From Branchiostoma lanceolatum (taxonomy: Eukaryota; Chordata; Leptocardii; Amphioxiformes; Branchiostomatidae), in assembly GCF_035083965.1 (NCBI RefSeq), contig NC_089740.1, forward strand, positions 7,685,552-7,749,551: DNA of 64,000 nt, in the 5' to 3' direction. Below are positions 19,910 through 61,715 of this stretch, piece by piece (positions within the stretch are counted from its first letter, which is position 1; every line of letters starts with the position of its first letter). A model generated the notes under the pieces. That model worked only from the letters and a program-made list of their open reading frames with translations. It was not told the DNA's origin and searched no databases. The translations under genes were made by a program, and so were the position numbers.

Positions 19910-20281
19910 GTAACTTCCAAAGCAGAGCAGCTATGTTACCAAAAGTATTTTCTGGTAGACTTATTTTATGTACAACTTTGAGGCATTGTTTTGAATGCAG
20001 CATAAAATCAGCCATTAATAGTCGGACTGTGTTCTACAACTGCAGTGGTCTAGGCACTTAACACTAAGTACCCCATTGGTGACTGGCTTAAAGCAATTAT
20101 TTTAAACCAGTTCAATCTTGTTTCATTTGCTCCAAGGCACAAATATTCCAACAGCTACAAAAAATATCCTTGTCGCTTGCCACCATTCAAAAATGCTTCA
20201 AATGTTGGATAATCATGATTGACAGGTGGTCCTGATTGACAGATGATTATGATTGACAGGTGGCAATGATTGACAGGTGGT

Positions 20282-49336
<29,055 letters not shown>

Positions 49337-49505
49337 GGTTCTGTCAATTTGAAAGAAGAAAAAAAAAATTTAAGAAACCAAAAGAGGAAAAGTTGGCAAA
49401 AGCAACAACCGCTTTCTGCCTGCTTGACCAACTTTGGATCTGGGCCAAACCAGCCTTCCCATCCTGCAAGTCTCCAGTTACACCATTTTCTGCCTCACAT
49501 CCTGC

Positions 49506-49718
49506 CACTTTAAATGTATTTAAGTTTGCATGGTTTTTATTTTGCGCTAAGGGGAAAATGGAGTGTTTGCTGTGGTTTTGATTTCACGGCAGTGCTATAG
49601 TCACATACTGCTACAGTATTAAACAAAAATGTTCGCGGTGGTTTTAAGTTTGCGGTTAACACTTCGCTGCGAAAACCACAAACACAAAACCACTGTGAAC
49701 ATTTCTGCATTTACAGTA
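49506..49718. mobile_element. TACTGTAAATGC-type MITE near receptor 5' end
   Basis: The right end is CATTTCTGCATTTACAGTA, the left end is a decayed TTTAAATGTATTTAAGTTTG, and the interior has AAATGTTCGCGGTGGTTTTA and CACAAAACCACTGTGAACAT folding together. It lies 170-380 bp upstream of the receptor start codon, so it may overlap the promoter. Confidence 0.78.
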
Positions 49719-50562
49719 TTCACACCAGGAAAAGAAACAGACCTTTCCTCTAACTTCCTGTTATATTAGTCTTTGCTTGTCATGATCATGACAAGCAAAA
49801 ACATATGATTTGATTTCATGTATACTAAAAAGTCATATAATCATTTATCTAGTCAGTGACACCTTTTCCTAACAAATTGCCACATATTCAAATTAAAGAA
49901 AAATATTTCCTTTTTTTTTTTTAATCTTTCTCTATTCACGTTTTAACAAAAACAGAAAAGCAACATTTCTTCGCTGCTTAAAGGCTATTTTTGGCAGATT
50001 TATTTGTTTATCAATTGATCAATGCATCTACATGTACTAGTACTAATCATCTTATTTTCTAAACAAAAGGTGATGACTCCAAAAATATAGATCCCCAAGG
50101 CTATTCTTGTTGCTTTTGTCTAATATGACACACTCTAAATTCCTAACCGGACAGATATTGATGTGTTATGAAATGCTCATTAATAATGCAGCTACACAGC
50201 TACATGTGCAAGGCACCTGCTGACTCGACCCTGCCCACACCATGAATAATTAAACAGCTTAGAATTGTTTGACACCTGTCTGCTCCAAGCACAAGCTAAT
50301 TTACCAAGAAGCTTTAAAGTAAAAATAAAATATTTGAAGATCCTAATGTTCATATAAAAATCTAACGTCAAATTTTTAGCTGTTTAGCTGAATTTACATC
50401 ATAGGGAACAACATGCAAATGAGGACAAATATTCTAGACTGGGACTTCTTACAAAATGGCTTAAAATAATAGTGGCATGGTTTTCTTGTGGTTAGAGTAA
50501 CTGAGTTAGAATCTTAAGATTCTGGGTTAGAATCCTAGCAGATGTTGTAAATACATTACTAG

Positions 50563-50841
50563 TAGGCCACAACAATTTTATTTGTTGATTCTCTGATTTT
50601 GTCAGAAAAAAAATTGGAGCGACAGGGCGAAACTAAACATAATAAAATGTGACCACACTTTTTAGGTATGTGGAGGCCTTTTTAATCTATTTTGGTGGCT
50701 ATTTAGTTTTACAACTGAACAAATAGTAACATCGGGAGTAAAAATTTGTGAATGGGAATAAAGACCTTTTTTTTCAAAATGGGAAAAACAAGAAAGGCTA
50801 CATGTATTCCGAGAAGCAGCAAAAAAATTGGTGTGGCCTAA
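50563..50841. mobile_element. AGGCCACACCAA-family element, variant
   Basis: Left end TAGGCCACAACAATTTTATT and right end AAAATTGGTGTGGCCTAA in inverted orientation. The inner left block AAATTGGAGCGACAGGGCGA is shared with the solo end at 52842-52930. Confidence 0.7.
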
Positions 50842-52325
50842 ATGAAAGACATGCAAATGATATTTAAGATATTCAAGACTGTGAGTGTGACTTCTTACAA
50901 AATGAATATCGGCAAGGCATCCTAGCGCCATGTGGTTACGGTTCCTGACTTAAGAATCTAAAGGTTTTGGGTTCAAATCCTAGCGGGTCCACAAGTTTAA
51001 CATAAAACAAGCAAATTTAACTTAAGCCTTTTGAAACCCTATAAATATATGTTGCTCATAGCCACATGAATAACTATCATAATAAGTCTGCCATTGTATT
51101 ATTACTGCATAACTTAACTGTGACTAGGCACGAATAAGTGGGGGACCAAGAAGATAATAGTGCTACCGAGGATCTAATAGAATTTATATTGTAAAACTTT
51201 TGATTAAAAAAAGACACTTTCAGAAAAAAACAATGTGTTAAACTGCATCCATGGTATAATTCTGTCAAGTCCACTGCCTCCAAAAAATGTGGGCAAAATT
51301 CTCATGCATCCCCCCAGGTGAATTTTGGTCGGTCCCTAACAGAGATGTCAGTGCCAGGTAGTACCAGCTTACACAACACAATAACATCATCACAGGGTTA
51401 CTGACCTTCTACCAACCTGAACACTAACAATAGACAAACGTTCAACTTTGGCAAATAGGACACACGACAAACATATTAACATGTACCTATATATGGTGAC
51501 TTTTAAGTGACAAATATTCATCCGAGGAACTTGAAGGCAATAAAATAAGTCAAAGACAACATTATACAGGCTATATATAAATATTTCTATAAATAAAAAT
51601 CATGTTGTGGACTAAAATCAGGTACAAAATTTTTGTGATTTCAAAATTCAATAACATAGAGTGGTGTTATTTATAAATGAAGAATGGATTGGCCTCTAAG
51701 CATATACTATTCAATCTTGCAACATGGGCTCTAAGCCATTCACTTTTCCTTTTTTGCACATGGGTTATCTACATGTAACAGAGAGATCTGCTTCGCTGGT
51801 GAGATCCATTGCAAAGCACCCCGACCAATCAAATGTACTAAATTCAGGAGGAATGTCCAGATTCGATTGGTGGGGGTGTAAAGGACACTTCCAAACAGAA
51901 GCCCAGTGACTTTCTTGCCGTCTTGAGTATCTTTCAAGAGTTAATCATAAGTACGGGGGGAGGGCCTACGACGTGTAGGAAATTTTTTTAACCTATCTCT
52001 CTGACGCTTAATATTGTACAGTCCCTAGGACTTCCTGAAGTAGTGAAGGAAGTACCTATCAAGTTTATTAACTTTGAGGAAGTAGGAACAGTAAGTAAAA
52101 ACAAATTGCTCTTTATGGTGAAGCGACTCACAAGAATAAATTGACAGTTTTTGACTAATTTTCTTACTTAAAAAGTAAAAACATGTTAGTCCTGCCACAA
52201 ATATGAAAAGTTGGTGATGGAAACAAATTGTATGGGCATTGAAATTTGAGATCATCTCGAAACCATACTATGGTTTCTAGAGCAGAAGTCTGATACCTGA
52301 AGCTTTTTATTCATCATAATTCTGT

Positions 52326-52497
52326 TACTGTAAATGCATTTAAGTTTGCTTGGTTTTTATTTAGCGTTATAAGGCGAAAATGGAGTGTTTGCGGTGGGGT
52401 CTTTTTTAAGTTTGTGGCAGCGCTATAGGCACAGTATAGCTATAGCTACAGTATTGAACATAAAAACAACCGCTAATAATTTCTACATTAAACAGTA
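52326..52497. mobile_element. TACTGTAAATGC-type MITE
   Basis: Begins TACTGTAAATGCATTTAAG and ends TTCTACATTAAACAGTA. The interior has GGCGAAAATGGAGTGTTTGC as in the copy at 49506-49718. Confidence 0.7.
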
Positions 52498-55179
52498 TTA
52501 TTGAAAATCACAGGTTACTTCTTAAATAATTCAGGTACAGGTACCTATTCCTAAACCTCTGTATTAGAATAAGTATTATTAACCTCATCAGATTTAAGTC
52601 GTTTTATAATACATGAAGGTACACATGATAGCTGACAGCGAGAGCATTATCATGTCAACATTTCTGTTTGAATAGGTCTTGTCAAGTCAACATTTCTGTT
52701 TACCTACAACCACTCTCCTACACTTTGCACATAATGATTACTTTGTTTACACATTGATTAAACAAGAAAACTGGGTCAAACTGTTCAGGGAAGGACAGCA
52801 TTACGTACAAGCAGTGTCCAGTGGCATTGCAAGAACAGTTATTAGGCCACACCAGTTTGATTTGTTGCTTCTCCGATTTTTTCAGAAAAAAATTGGAGCG
52901 ACAGGGCGAAAAAAACTAAAAATAATTTTTCTTTGCAATTAGTCAAATAGTCGTGAACTTTCTGGCTCAAAATACCCACCTGACTGTATACTAGTACTAG
53001 TAAGTAGTGACCTGCAACTTTGCAGAAAAAAATTTGAGAGTGCAGAGAAAGATGCAACAACTTGCAATTTTGCAGTTTAAAAGAACGAAATGTTTGGTAT
53101 TTAAAAAATCACATATCAAAGGAAGGAAAGACATTAGTTTGAGTTGTCAATGTTACATATCAAGTAAAAAAAATGCTGAGTCTCAACTTTATGTAGATGA
53201 TCATAATGTTGTTATCAAGTAAGTATCCTACTATATAACAGACATGAAAAACATCATTTATCATATATATCATGGGATGGAATTTGAACTTTGACCTTTC
53301 AGCTGGTCAATATCATTAATAATTTCAACCTTTTTGCTATGTACGTAAAATGCTCTTTCGGGAATTGGAAAGATTATTTACTTAGATTCGTAGCAAATGG
53401 TTAGATTTTGTTGACAATAGTAATATAATACTAGAAATATGAAAGCTATATTCTTCAAGGTAAACAGTTTGCTAATATTTCGAACTTTAGGACTACTTGT
53501 TTAACCAACTGGAACAGTAAGTATAGGTATGTTAAGGTCGGTATGTTAAGGTAGGTCTTTGGATTTATCTTAACATTAGGTAGAAGGTGAGGTCAGTCTT
53601 TGTCTTAAATGTTCAGGTGAGAAGACCTGGAAACAATTTGGCCTTTTTCAACCTATATTTTGGACAGCAGAATTTTAGCTCGTATTCTATATTTTGGACC
53701 CACCTCAAAATTATAACAACTTCATGTAACTATCTTCGTTGTTTGTTATTTTTGTTTGCTTTGGGGGTGTTTTTTTAGAAGGTTCAATGCGTACGCACAC
53801 GTTGTGTAACTTGATTTACTTCAGAGTTACATAACTTTATATAATGCATATGCAAGAAAAGAGAAGTTGCCCTCTAAACAAACTTATTTAGTTACGTAAA
53901 ACATAATGTTTGGGAGCAGTACAGACAACATCGGAGTCATTCTCCATTTCGTACATAAAGTCTTAGAACATGTCAAGTTTCAGAAAACGAGAAACTGATC
54001 TGACAACTGTCAAGATCTTACATGACCCCCCACCCCCCTTCATTCCAAAACAGGACCATAAGTTTGTTTTATACCCCCCTCAAACTCTTAAAAAAGTCTT
54101 ACCTGAATGTCTTGGTTCTTCCTTGTCTAGTAGAACATGGAAAATGTCTAGAATTTTTACAGACAACTAGAAAGCGGACGGTGTTTGTGTCTGCTGCCCG
54201 TTTCCTGGTGCAGACTGGTACTGCGTGAGAAAGATGATCGCCCAGGGTAGGGTTTCCATTCAGTGACGTCATGCTTCGGTATCTTCCCCCGGGGTTTAAC
54301 GGGGACCGTCCATTATACACATTTTTGGGGTGCAATCGGTATAGAGTAATTTTCCAAAGCAGTCTTTTAATTCTAATTTTTCAATAAGATATATTTCAGA
54401 TTGATACAGAAAATTGAGGTTTTGAATTTGTTGTGGTTAGATTTAGTGAAGCGAACCACCCCCAGTATACATTGTACCGTCCCCCAGGTGTTGTCCTGAC
54501 AAAGATGGTCACGTGATTATGACAAAAGACGTGTTTATATTGTACTATGTAGGGTGGAACAGCACTCAACTCAGGCGGGAAAAATGTGGAAGAAAAATAC
54601 TTTCGGTTGACCGAACAATTTTTGACAAATAAATATTTCGTTTAAGATATCTTAGAAAAACAACAGAAATGTCAACCGGGCTGTTATTCACTGCATTTTT
54701 TACCGGGAAGATGTAGAAAGAACGTATACTCGAACCAAGGAGTTTGTATTTCAATTTCCCCCATAAATTCCATGATCAAACTTGTGTGAGGCATGTAGTC
54801 GTCCTAAAAATGTAAGGAATTTTATTAATAGTTAGCTATGAAGCTCACTGTTTGTGCAAGACCCAAGTTTGAAAGAAGCGGACATTGTTGTCCCGTTACG
54901 TTTATAGATTTATAAGACTTCTTTGCAGCTTGCACTCAATGACTGGCGCCCATCCAATTCCCCCACCCAGTATTCATGCATATCCCTTCAACCGTAAAAT
55001 AAGTCACGAATTGTTACGTTCGTGTTTAGTACTGATAACAAGATTTGAATTAGCAGCCAAAAATAGTAACATCTACGAACATAATTCCACCAGCGTACAT
55101 AATTCCGCCACCGGACCCAGAAAAGATACGTCCAAACAGATCTCCAACCCAACCAACATGCCACAGTATGATGCACTCC

Positions 55180-55296
55180 TGTACTAGTTAACTGTGCATA
55201 CCTGGGGGTGCTGCACTAGAGATCTCTCAAACCCACTGTTTTTCAAATTAAGAGGCGGATTTATGTAACCCGACGGATTACTATTAATGGGGTTAC
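55180..55296 (-). repeat. Dispersed repeat, copy 4 (family CTAGTGCAGCAC), reversed
   Basis: Reads CTGTGCATACCTGGGGGTGC, then GCACTAGAGATCTCTCAAAC and ATTTATGTAACCCGACGGAT, the reverse complement of the copies at 11776, 42780 and 47900. Confidence 0.75.
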
Positions 55297-55833
55297 GTGA
55301 AAGGAAGACCGCGTTTTCTATCATGCATATCAATTGGCAAATGGCCAGAAAAGAAGGAGGAAATAACCGAAAGGGATATGGTGGCGGAAGTGAAACAAGG
55401 AAAAATTAGCAGGATTAATTTGACAGAAAAAAGGCAGAATGACAAATACACAAGTAGAAAATAAAAATAAGATCAGGTACCAGTTGTTTTTTTTTAAATG
55501 TTACTTCCCCCCCTCCCACCCAAGACCAAAAAGCACACTTTCAAATAATCCCTCTCCCAGGGTGATTTCTTGTCAGTCCCTAAAAAGTTCCCTCTGATTC
55601 TTACAATTGTTGAGCAATAAAGTTATATATGACGTCACTGCAATGCACACATACGTATGTCAAAGTCAAGAGTTGAATGCCCGACTGGATCAATGATACA
55701 TTTTTTTCCTGGAAGAAAAACAAAAGGACTATTGATAGGCACAGTTTCCTGTTAGCACAGGTGGGTACGTAAGGGTCCTACTGTACGTGAATTTATGACA
55801 TAGAACTGTGCGATAAAGTCTCGACTAGCCACG

Positions 55834-56039
55834 TACTGTAATTCTTGTTTCTTTCACTGTAACTTTATGCTCACTGTTTTCACGGTCACCTCTGTACCGT
55901 GAACTTAGCATCACCGTGAAAAACACATCCGTTCTGTAAATCACTTGCTGCCAGCGTGAAGTTAAAGTTCAGTGAAAATGACAATTTTCCTTACGCCGTG
56001 AAATTTTGCTACCGTGAAGATAAAGTGAATTACAAAGTA
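55834..56039. mobile_element. TACTGTAA-type foldback element, divergent copy
   Basis: Left end TACTGTAATTCTTGTTTCTT and right end AAAGTGAATTACAAAGTA, inverted. The interior repeats ACCGTGAA and TTCACGGT in opposite orientations. Confidence 0.65.
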
Positions 56040-56867
56040 TGTATAGTGTTATAAACTATTACATTTTAGAGTGAACGGTGGAAAGTCGTGAAACGTTTTG
56101 ATATTTGATCAGAACTTTTAGATATTTCACACAAAAAGCAACGCTAAATCTTTGAAATAAAAAAAAACGATACTCCTTTATATACGACTAAACCAAATTC
56201 TATGTCTAGCTATTTGCATAATCTTCAAGCAGATGTAGGGTACAGCTCAGCATCGATTTACGCGTGTGTTTTTTTTTTTTGGGGGGGGGGGTCAATCTTT
56301 CCATGGTTCGTGTTTTCTGCGTCTAGCCCATAGACCACTAGCTTTCAGGGGTATAAAGAAAAAAAAATAAACGTGCAAAACACTTGGCTGGAGATTATAT
56401 AATATCTTTGCGTACATATACACGTCACACATAAAAGATGCCCATGCGTAAAGACCCGGTCCAACAGGTTGATGACGCCACGAGGGTCAGAGAAAAACTG
56501 TCAAATTACTTGGCGCCTGCGATTCGTGGCAAGTGGTAGACAAATTGGATGACTGGTATGTTGTTATTTCTTTGAGGAAACATTTGGATTGATTGCAAGG
56601 TAAATAGCTTTGTTAGTATTGGAGACGTCTTATTAATCAAGCAGAGAATACGTTTTATGATCATTTCACGATTATGCTGTTCCCAGGTTTACCATTTGAT
56701 AATCAACTTATAACTAATTCCACGAACTAAATACATAGAAACTTTAGAGGCAACTGTTTCAAAACCAGACGTACGTAGGGAAGTTGTTTATACCCATGAT
56801 CTTCATCGTATGATCTTGCACTACGTACATGTTGATAACTCTATTATGCAATGTTCTCGTGTGTTTC

Positions 56868-58826
56868 ATGAAGTTGTATGCTGCAGTGGCAATGCAGGCC
56901 GTTATGTGGCGCTGCCGACTATGCACCGTGAGACGCCTTCTTGGCATACTGGTACTTTTCTGTGCCGCCAACATGGCTTGGATGTTCTTCTATTTAAAAG
57001 ACATGTAAGGTCTAGCTTTCACATTATCTTGTGCTGTATATTCAAAATACAGCTAAAATTAATATAATCATTCTCCAAAGCCAAGTGAATTAAAGAAATG
57101 TTAGAATGGCGCTTTTATGATATTTCAATACTCTCTGAGCAGAAGTTACACTCCAACTGTGTTTTTTTTTCATTTTTTCATGCGTTTTTGTCGGGATTTC
57201 TATTTTGTCAGGTTTTCTTTTTATCCGCCTATTACAAGATGCCAAAAATCAGCCGGAGCCTAACATCTGCTTGGAGAGTAGTATTTTATAGCGACACAAC
57301 TTGTTTCTTTTTGAAGGGCTCCAATCAACCGAGATGAAGTGAATATTTCAGGCCGTCTGCTGAGCAATGTCACCGTAGCCGCCCACCTCCCCACTCCAGA
57401 TATTCAGTATCTCAACATCTTGAACAGACTGCCTATTGAACCACGGAGCCTCAAAATAACACAAGGAAAGAAGTCTGTTGCAAAAATGATAAGGTGACAA
57501 CAATTTTTAATGTTTTTGATATTCATATGCAGTGGGTAAATATATGTGTTGGTAGTGACTATCGTCATATTATGATGATAGATGAAATTTAGAATCATTA
57601 TTTGAAACAAGTAACAGTAGATTTATAGAAAAGAGACAATTTTGTCAATGTTCTAAAACGTGTAATGATTTTGATCCTAATTTTATGTTTATTGATTACC
57701 AAGATTTTTTCTTCTTTTGGAGTTTGATGTTTCTACATCCTCTATTCTTTCCTCTTAAGTTGGAATATTAGCAAGAGAGAACAGTGACCGTTTGGGTATA
57801 AGTTAGAAAAAATGTTTTGAAGCAGAGGTAAAAATTGACAAGATTTTTGTCATCTTTACACAGAGATAAGATACAACATCTGCTAAGTCCACGTCAGAAC
57901 ATGGTGCTTTTCTCCGAATTCGATGCTAATTTCGAACGCTGCAACCTATCACGAGTACCCGATAGAAACTGCTTCGGCACAACACCCATGAAGCACCACA
58001 ACACATGCGCAGTTGTCGGCAGCAGCGGCATCCTTCTCAACAGCTCCTGCGGGAACGAGATCGACTCCCACGACTACGTCATACGCTTCAATCTTGTTCC
58101 CTTGATAAAGCACGCAAGGGATGCCGGGATGAAGTCGAACTTGACCGTCATGAACGTGTACCGGATGAGGGTCATGGTCAAGAGAATGGAAAGTGGAAGC
58201 AGAAGAGCATGGGAAAGATTCGAGAGGATAAACAACTCTATGATCATATATCCCAAAAGGTTGAGTCGAACGGCGTACCAATACAGGAGGTATTCGGAAC
58301 TACTGGAACTTTTTAGGAACAGATCTAGAACTGCTGCGAAGAAGAAAAGAAAGGTCTACCTACCTCTACTGTACTCCATAACAGACGTTAGGAACATAAC
58401 TACAGAGTAAGTATTCTGTTTTTGAATCCAACAGAAAATATGGTTTAAGGAAAATTTTAGATAGAATTGAAACAAGAATTGAAAATAAGAAATTGAGGCT
58501 GGAAAACAAATTTAAAAAAAAAAAAAATTCTTCTATATTTCAGCTTCATCAACGAGATATACGATTACCCAGGATTCCATTCACCGACCATCGGCCTGTT
58601 GACGTCATTCCTCGCATTGTCGTTCTGTGATCACGTGTCACTCTACGGCTTCTATCCCCTAGCAACGGACGCCAACAACAGAACTGTAAAATTTCATTAC
58701 CATGACGACCCGTTACCAGGGGAGGGCAAAATTCTTAAGCCGCACATCTTTAATGTAGAATATGACTTCATGAGGAATTTACATAGAGTAGGCGTATGGG
58801 ACCATAAAATTACAAACTGTGCTTAA
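56868..58826 (+). CDS. ST8Sia-like alpha-2,8-sialyltransferase, copy A (4 exons)
   Basis: Golgi type II glycosyltransferase (GT29) that transfers sialic acid from CMP-sialic acid to glycan acceptors, most like the ST8Sia group. Exons: 56868-57004, 57317-57493, 57864-58406, 58544-58826. From M at 56904 the protein is 367 aa; in-frame ATGs at 56868 and 56829 give longer starts, and I could not decide among them. Exon 1 encodes a short basic start and a hydrophobic anchor (RLLGILVLFCAANMAW). Sialylmotif L runs from about C141 (TCAVVGSSGILLNSSCG, then IDSHDYVIRFN); motif S is PTIGLLTSFLALSFCDHV then SLYGF (about 288-310). Motif III is HYHDD (about 325-329), and motif VS keeps its His (H341) with E346. 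A C-terminal Cys (366) is present. Phases fit throughout. Copy B follows 930 bp downstream. Confidence 0.86.
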
Positions 58827-59758
58827 CATTTTAGACCAAAAACGTTTGAGCAAAAATGTTTCTTTAGACTTTCTTTCAGAATCTATTTCGAAAACTTCTA
58901 GATTGTTATGTTATCTAAAAAGGTATTTATTAGGAGGTTATTTCGGTGTGCGTAGTTTGGGGACTTTGGCCTACTATGCAGTACGAAAGAAACGGTAACA
59001 TTCAATGGCAGACACTTTCTTTCTCTTCTTATGATCACAATTAAATACGCATTCATGCTTTATATTGAAAACTTAGAATACGCCTGTCATGGTTAATTTG
59101 TGTGTATGCGTGTGTGCAAGGAGGTTTGGTGTGTGTGAGCGTGTGCAAGCAGTAACAGGTGGTTATACAGCGACCCCTAGTGTCTATATTAAGAATAGCA
59201 CCCTGATGGACAACATGCGCTCTTTGCTCAATTACACACACACAGGCCAATTCTTCATGCCTGACAGAAACGATGGGCATTGCTTTGTTAATGAGAAGAA
59301 AAACCAGTTACGAAGGTGTTGTCGTGGTGCACTTTAACCTTTGACATGTGACATAACAATCATGGCGGACAGTTGATGACGAAAACAACAACAACATCTA
59401 CATAGTAACATATAGTTTCCCAATGAATTGCACTACAACTACTATTCTTCGACCATCAAAAACAAGGTTAGCCTATGTTTATTTCAACAATTCTAAATTT
59501 TATTTGGACTTTGACAATCGTTTGTCATGTGTTTGTTGTTTAAAAACGTTCATACAACGGAAAGAAAGGAGTAAAATGACATCAAATGAAAGTTTACCAG
59601 AAGTCATACACTAGAGAACTTGATAGCTAGATATATTTTAATCATACAATACCATCGTGACTATATAGACTCCTGCCTAGCATTTTGATACACATGAGTC
59701 ATTTACACATTAAAAACAGATATGACATAATTTGATTCGTCTTGCTACAGGTGAAAAG
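58827..59758. other. Spacer between the two sialyltransferase genes
   Basis: About 930 bp containing the copy A 3' UTR and the copy B 5' region. A TG/GTGTG-rich stretch at about 59097-59145 and a weak open frame at 59089-59337 have no recognisable similarity. No separate gene is called. Confidence 0.5.
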
Positions 59759-61575
59759 ATGGGCTTGGATCGACAGACGACATTGTTTGTTTTACTGGGC
59801 GGGGTTGTTGGTATGGTCGTCATGACAACGTGGTGCTTATGCAATAGGATGAATAGACCAATGCGAATGTTGAATACAGTCGTCCCATTTTCTGACTTCA
59901 GGTAAAATATGTAACAATTGTATTAGCGATATGAATGTTAATATTCAGTCGTGCGAAGCGTACAAAGGTAGTGTGTTGGTCTACAATGTGAAAATATAGT
60001 TTTATTATCATGTTGCGCATTATAATCTAAAAATTGGTATTGTATGGATATTATGAGGAAAAAAGAAATGACAAGACAGCTCCTTGGGTAAATCTGCAAG
60101 ATACTAACGTTATAGTTCGTTTTAAGACAATTCAAACTCTACAACTGGATTTAAAAAACGGACGTTTGGAGTGACATCCATCACTCTTCTTCAGCGTCAT
60201 AAGAGTCTCGAAACGTCCGGAAGTAAATTTTCGAATTCCATCCAGTTGTAGAGGTTAAATTGTCTTTATACATTGTTTACCTGGATGTCTAAACGTCATA
60301 AACGTAACGATATATCAATCATTAAAGACGCAAGTCGTGATTTATGATATATGAGCCATGCTTTTTCCTTTTCAGGTCCGTTGTTTCAAAACACCTTAGT
60401 CCTTCTCGCAACTTCGTCGACTTCTCGTACTATGACGATACTCTCGCGAGATGTGAGGAGGAATCGACGCTGCTCTCCCGGTGCGAAGGACCGACTCCCA
60501 TTGGTCGATACCGCTCATGCGCAGTAGTTGGCCATGGCGCATCACTTTCGGAAAGCAGTTGTGAAAAGGCCATTCGTAAACACGACTTCGTCATCAGATG
60601 TAACATTCCTCCAGGTGACGATCATAGCACCAATGTTGGACAGACAACAAATCTTACTATTGTTGACTTTGAAACATTGAGAAAATTTGACGAAAATATC
60701 TTACTAAGGAATAAACTAACAGAGGGGAACCCGCATTCAAATTTGAATTTCCACTCCCTTTTGAACAAGCTACGACAGTTACAGACGCTTGTGATTGGTT
60801 ACATTGGCGATTTTGAACCATATGCATACGGCGCTGGAAGGGCGAAACATGACATGTGCTCAAGTATCAATGACGTCATGAAAGCAGTGAACATCCAAGC
60901 TACGCTGACATTTTCTATGGAACCATTAAGAGACATTAGCAGAAGGTGAGACTACCTTTGTATTTCGCATTTTCTGGCAGAAATTTTGGATTAAGTTTTA
61001 AGTTGTCAATCTGCATGCAAAAGACTTGGTCTCGCGTTGATGTTTACTCTCTCCGGCCTGTTATGTGTAGTGACAAAGGTTTACTGGGCAGTATGTATGG
61101 ATACGTAGTCACCGTTAGGTGTAGATCCAATAGCTAAGAAAGTGGTGGTAAGCAAAAATGCAAACGACGGTGATAAATACCAACATAATAATTGTGAAAT
61201 ATATGGACTAAAAGACCACACGTCTTATTACCGTGTCCGCTGCTTATCATGCTAATTGTTTGTAATGCGAGATCATTGTTTTTCCTTCTTAGAATATTGC
61301 GAGAGTTCAACATCAGACTACAAGATCCACCGTCCTCCACCCTAGTGTCAGTTCTACTAGCTCTTTCGTTCTGTGATTCCGTCTCTTTTTACGGTAACAC
61401 AACGTCTGGCAACGACCATTTCAACAAACAACTCTTCAATTACAACGAAGTCAAGCTCTTACATTTCCTGAAAACACAGAATATTCTGCTAGACCAATAT
61501 CACTTGCTGCAAAAGCTACATGATCAAGGAGACATTCAATTAGTTGGTAGTTGCAAAGATTTTGGAGAAGTATAG
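59759..61575 (+). CDS. ST8Sia-like sialyltransferase, copy B, degenerate catalytic motifs (3 exons, 331 aa)
   Basis: Exons: 59759-59901, 60376-60945, 61293-61575; 996 nt, 331 aa, phases consistent. Exon 1 encodes a type II anchor (TLFVLLGGVVGMVVMTTWCL). Motif L is kept (SCAVVGHGASLSESSCEKAI, then HDFVIRCN, with C96), and motif S is kept (SSTLVSVLLALSFCDSVS, C265). The last exon is 283 bp, the same length and phase as in copy A, so the genes are tandem duplicates. However, motif III reads FNYNE where copy A has HYHDD, and the motif VS His is replaced: by alignment H341 of copy A corresponds to N301, and E346 to Q306. Loss of the general-base His predicts a weak or inactive enzyme, perhaps a binding or regulatory paralog. 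The frame is intact, arguing against a simple pseudogene. Confidence 0.83.
60125..60300. mobile_element. CAATTCAAACTCTACAACTGGAT-family element in copy B intron
   Basis: Left end ACAATTCAAACTCTACAACT, right part ATCCAGTTGTAGAGGTTAAA, then TTTACCTGGATGTCTAAACG. The interior has ATCACTCTTCTTCAGCGTCA and TCTCGAAACGTCCGGAAGT. Same family as 63649-63792 and the outer element at 40869-41220. Confidence 0.75.
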
Positions 61576-61715
61576 AGCAATGAAAGACATTCAAATATAG
61601 TATGTCAAACTAAAAAGTGACTTAGTCTACAGTACAGTTGGTTTTGCTTCAACAAACTTTTGCTTTTAATATTGCATGACTGTGAAGTCATTGTCATTAG
61701 CATTCTAAAGAGGAA

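Larger units (their letters stand above)
16106..20281. other. Tail-to-tail intergenic region
   Basis: The LRMDA-like gene ends at 16105 on plus and the MEGF-like receptor ends at 20282 on minus, so both 3' UTRs should lie here. I see no further gene. Candidate polyadenylation signals are AATAAA at 17535-17540 (plus) and its reverse complement at 19904-19909 (minus). Two mobile-element copies are present, at 16520-16711 and 18868-18994. The rest is AT-rich sequence with no structure I can name. Confidence 0.5.
49337..56867. other. Intergenic region between receptor and sialyltransferase genes
   Basis: The receptor (minus) and the first sialyltransferase (plus) diverge across 7.5 kb. The promoters and any non-coding first exons should lie here, but I could not place them. 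No open frame resembles a known protein. Repeats present: TACTGTAAATGC MITEs at 49506-49718, 52326-52497 and 55834-56039; AGGCCACACCAA-type copies at 50563-50841 and 52842-52930; tRNA-like SINE heads at about 50480-50545 and 50925-51000; the dispersed repeat at 55180-55296 (reverse); and a T/G homopolymer run at about 56268-56290. Confidence 0.5.

Noticed and set aside
54099..54335. 78-codon minus-strand frame
   Set aside because: No family resemblance, no splice sites matching a neighbour, and it lies in repeat-rich intergenic DNA.
58005..58316. Alternative frames in sialyltransferase exon 3 on both strands
   Set aside because: The sialylmotif-bearing frame is the supported one; the others have no motif and no splice partners.
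59089..59337. 82-codon Cys-rich frame between the sialyltransferases
   Set aside because: Begins in a TG-rich tract, no signal peptide, no family match and no splice context; may be chance.
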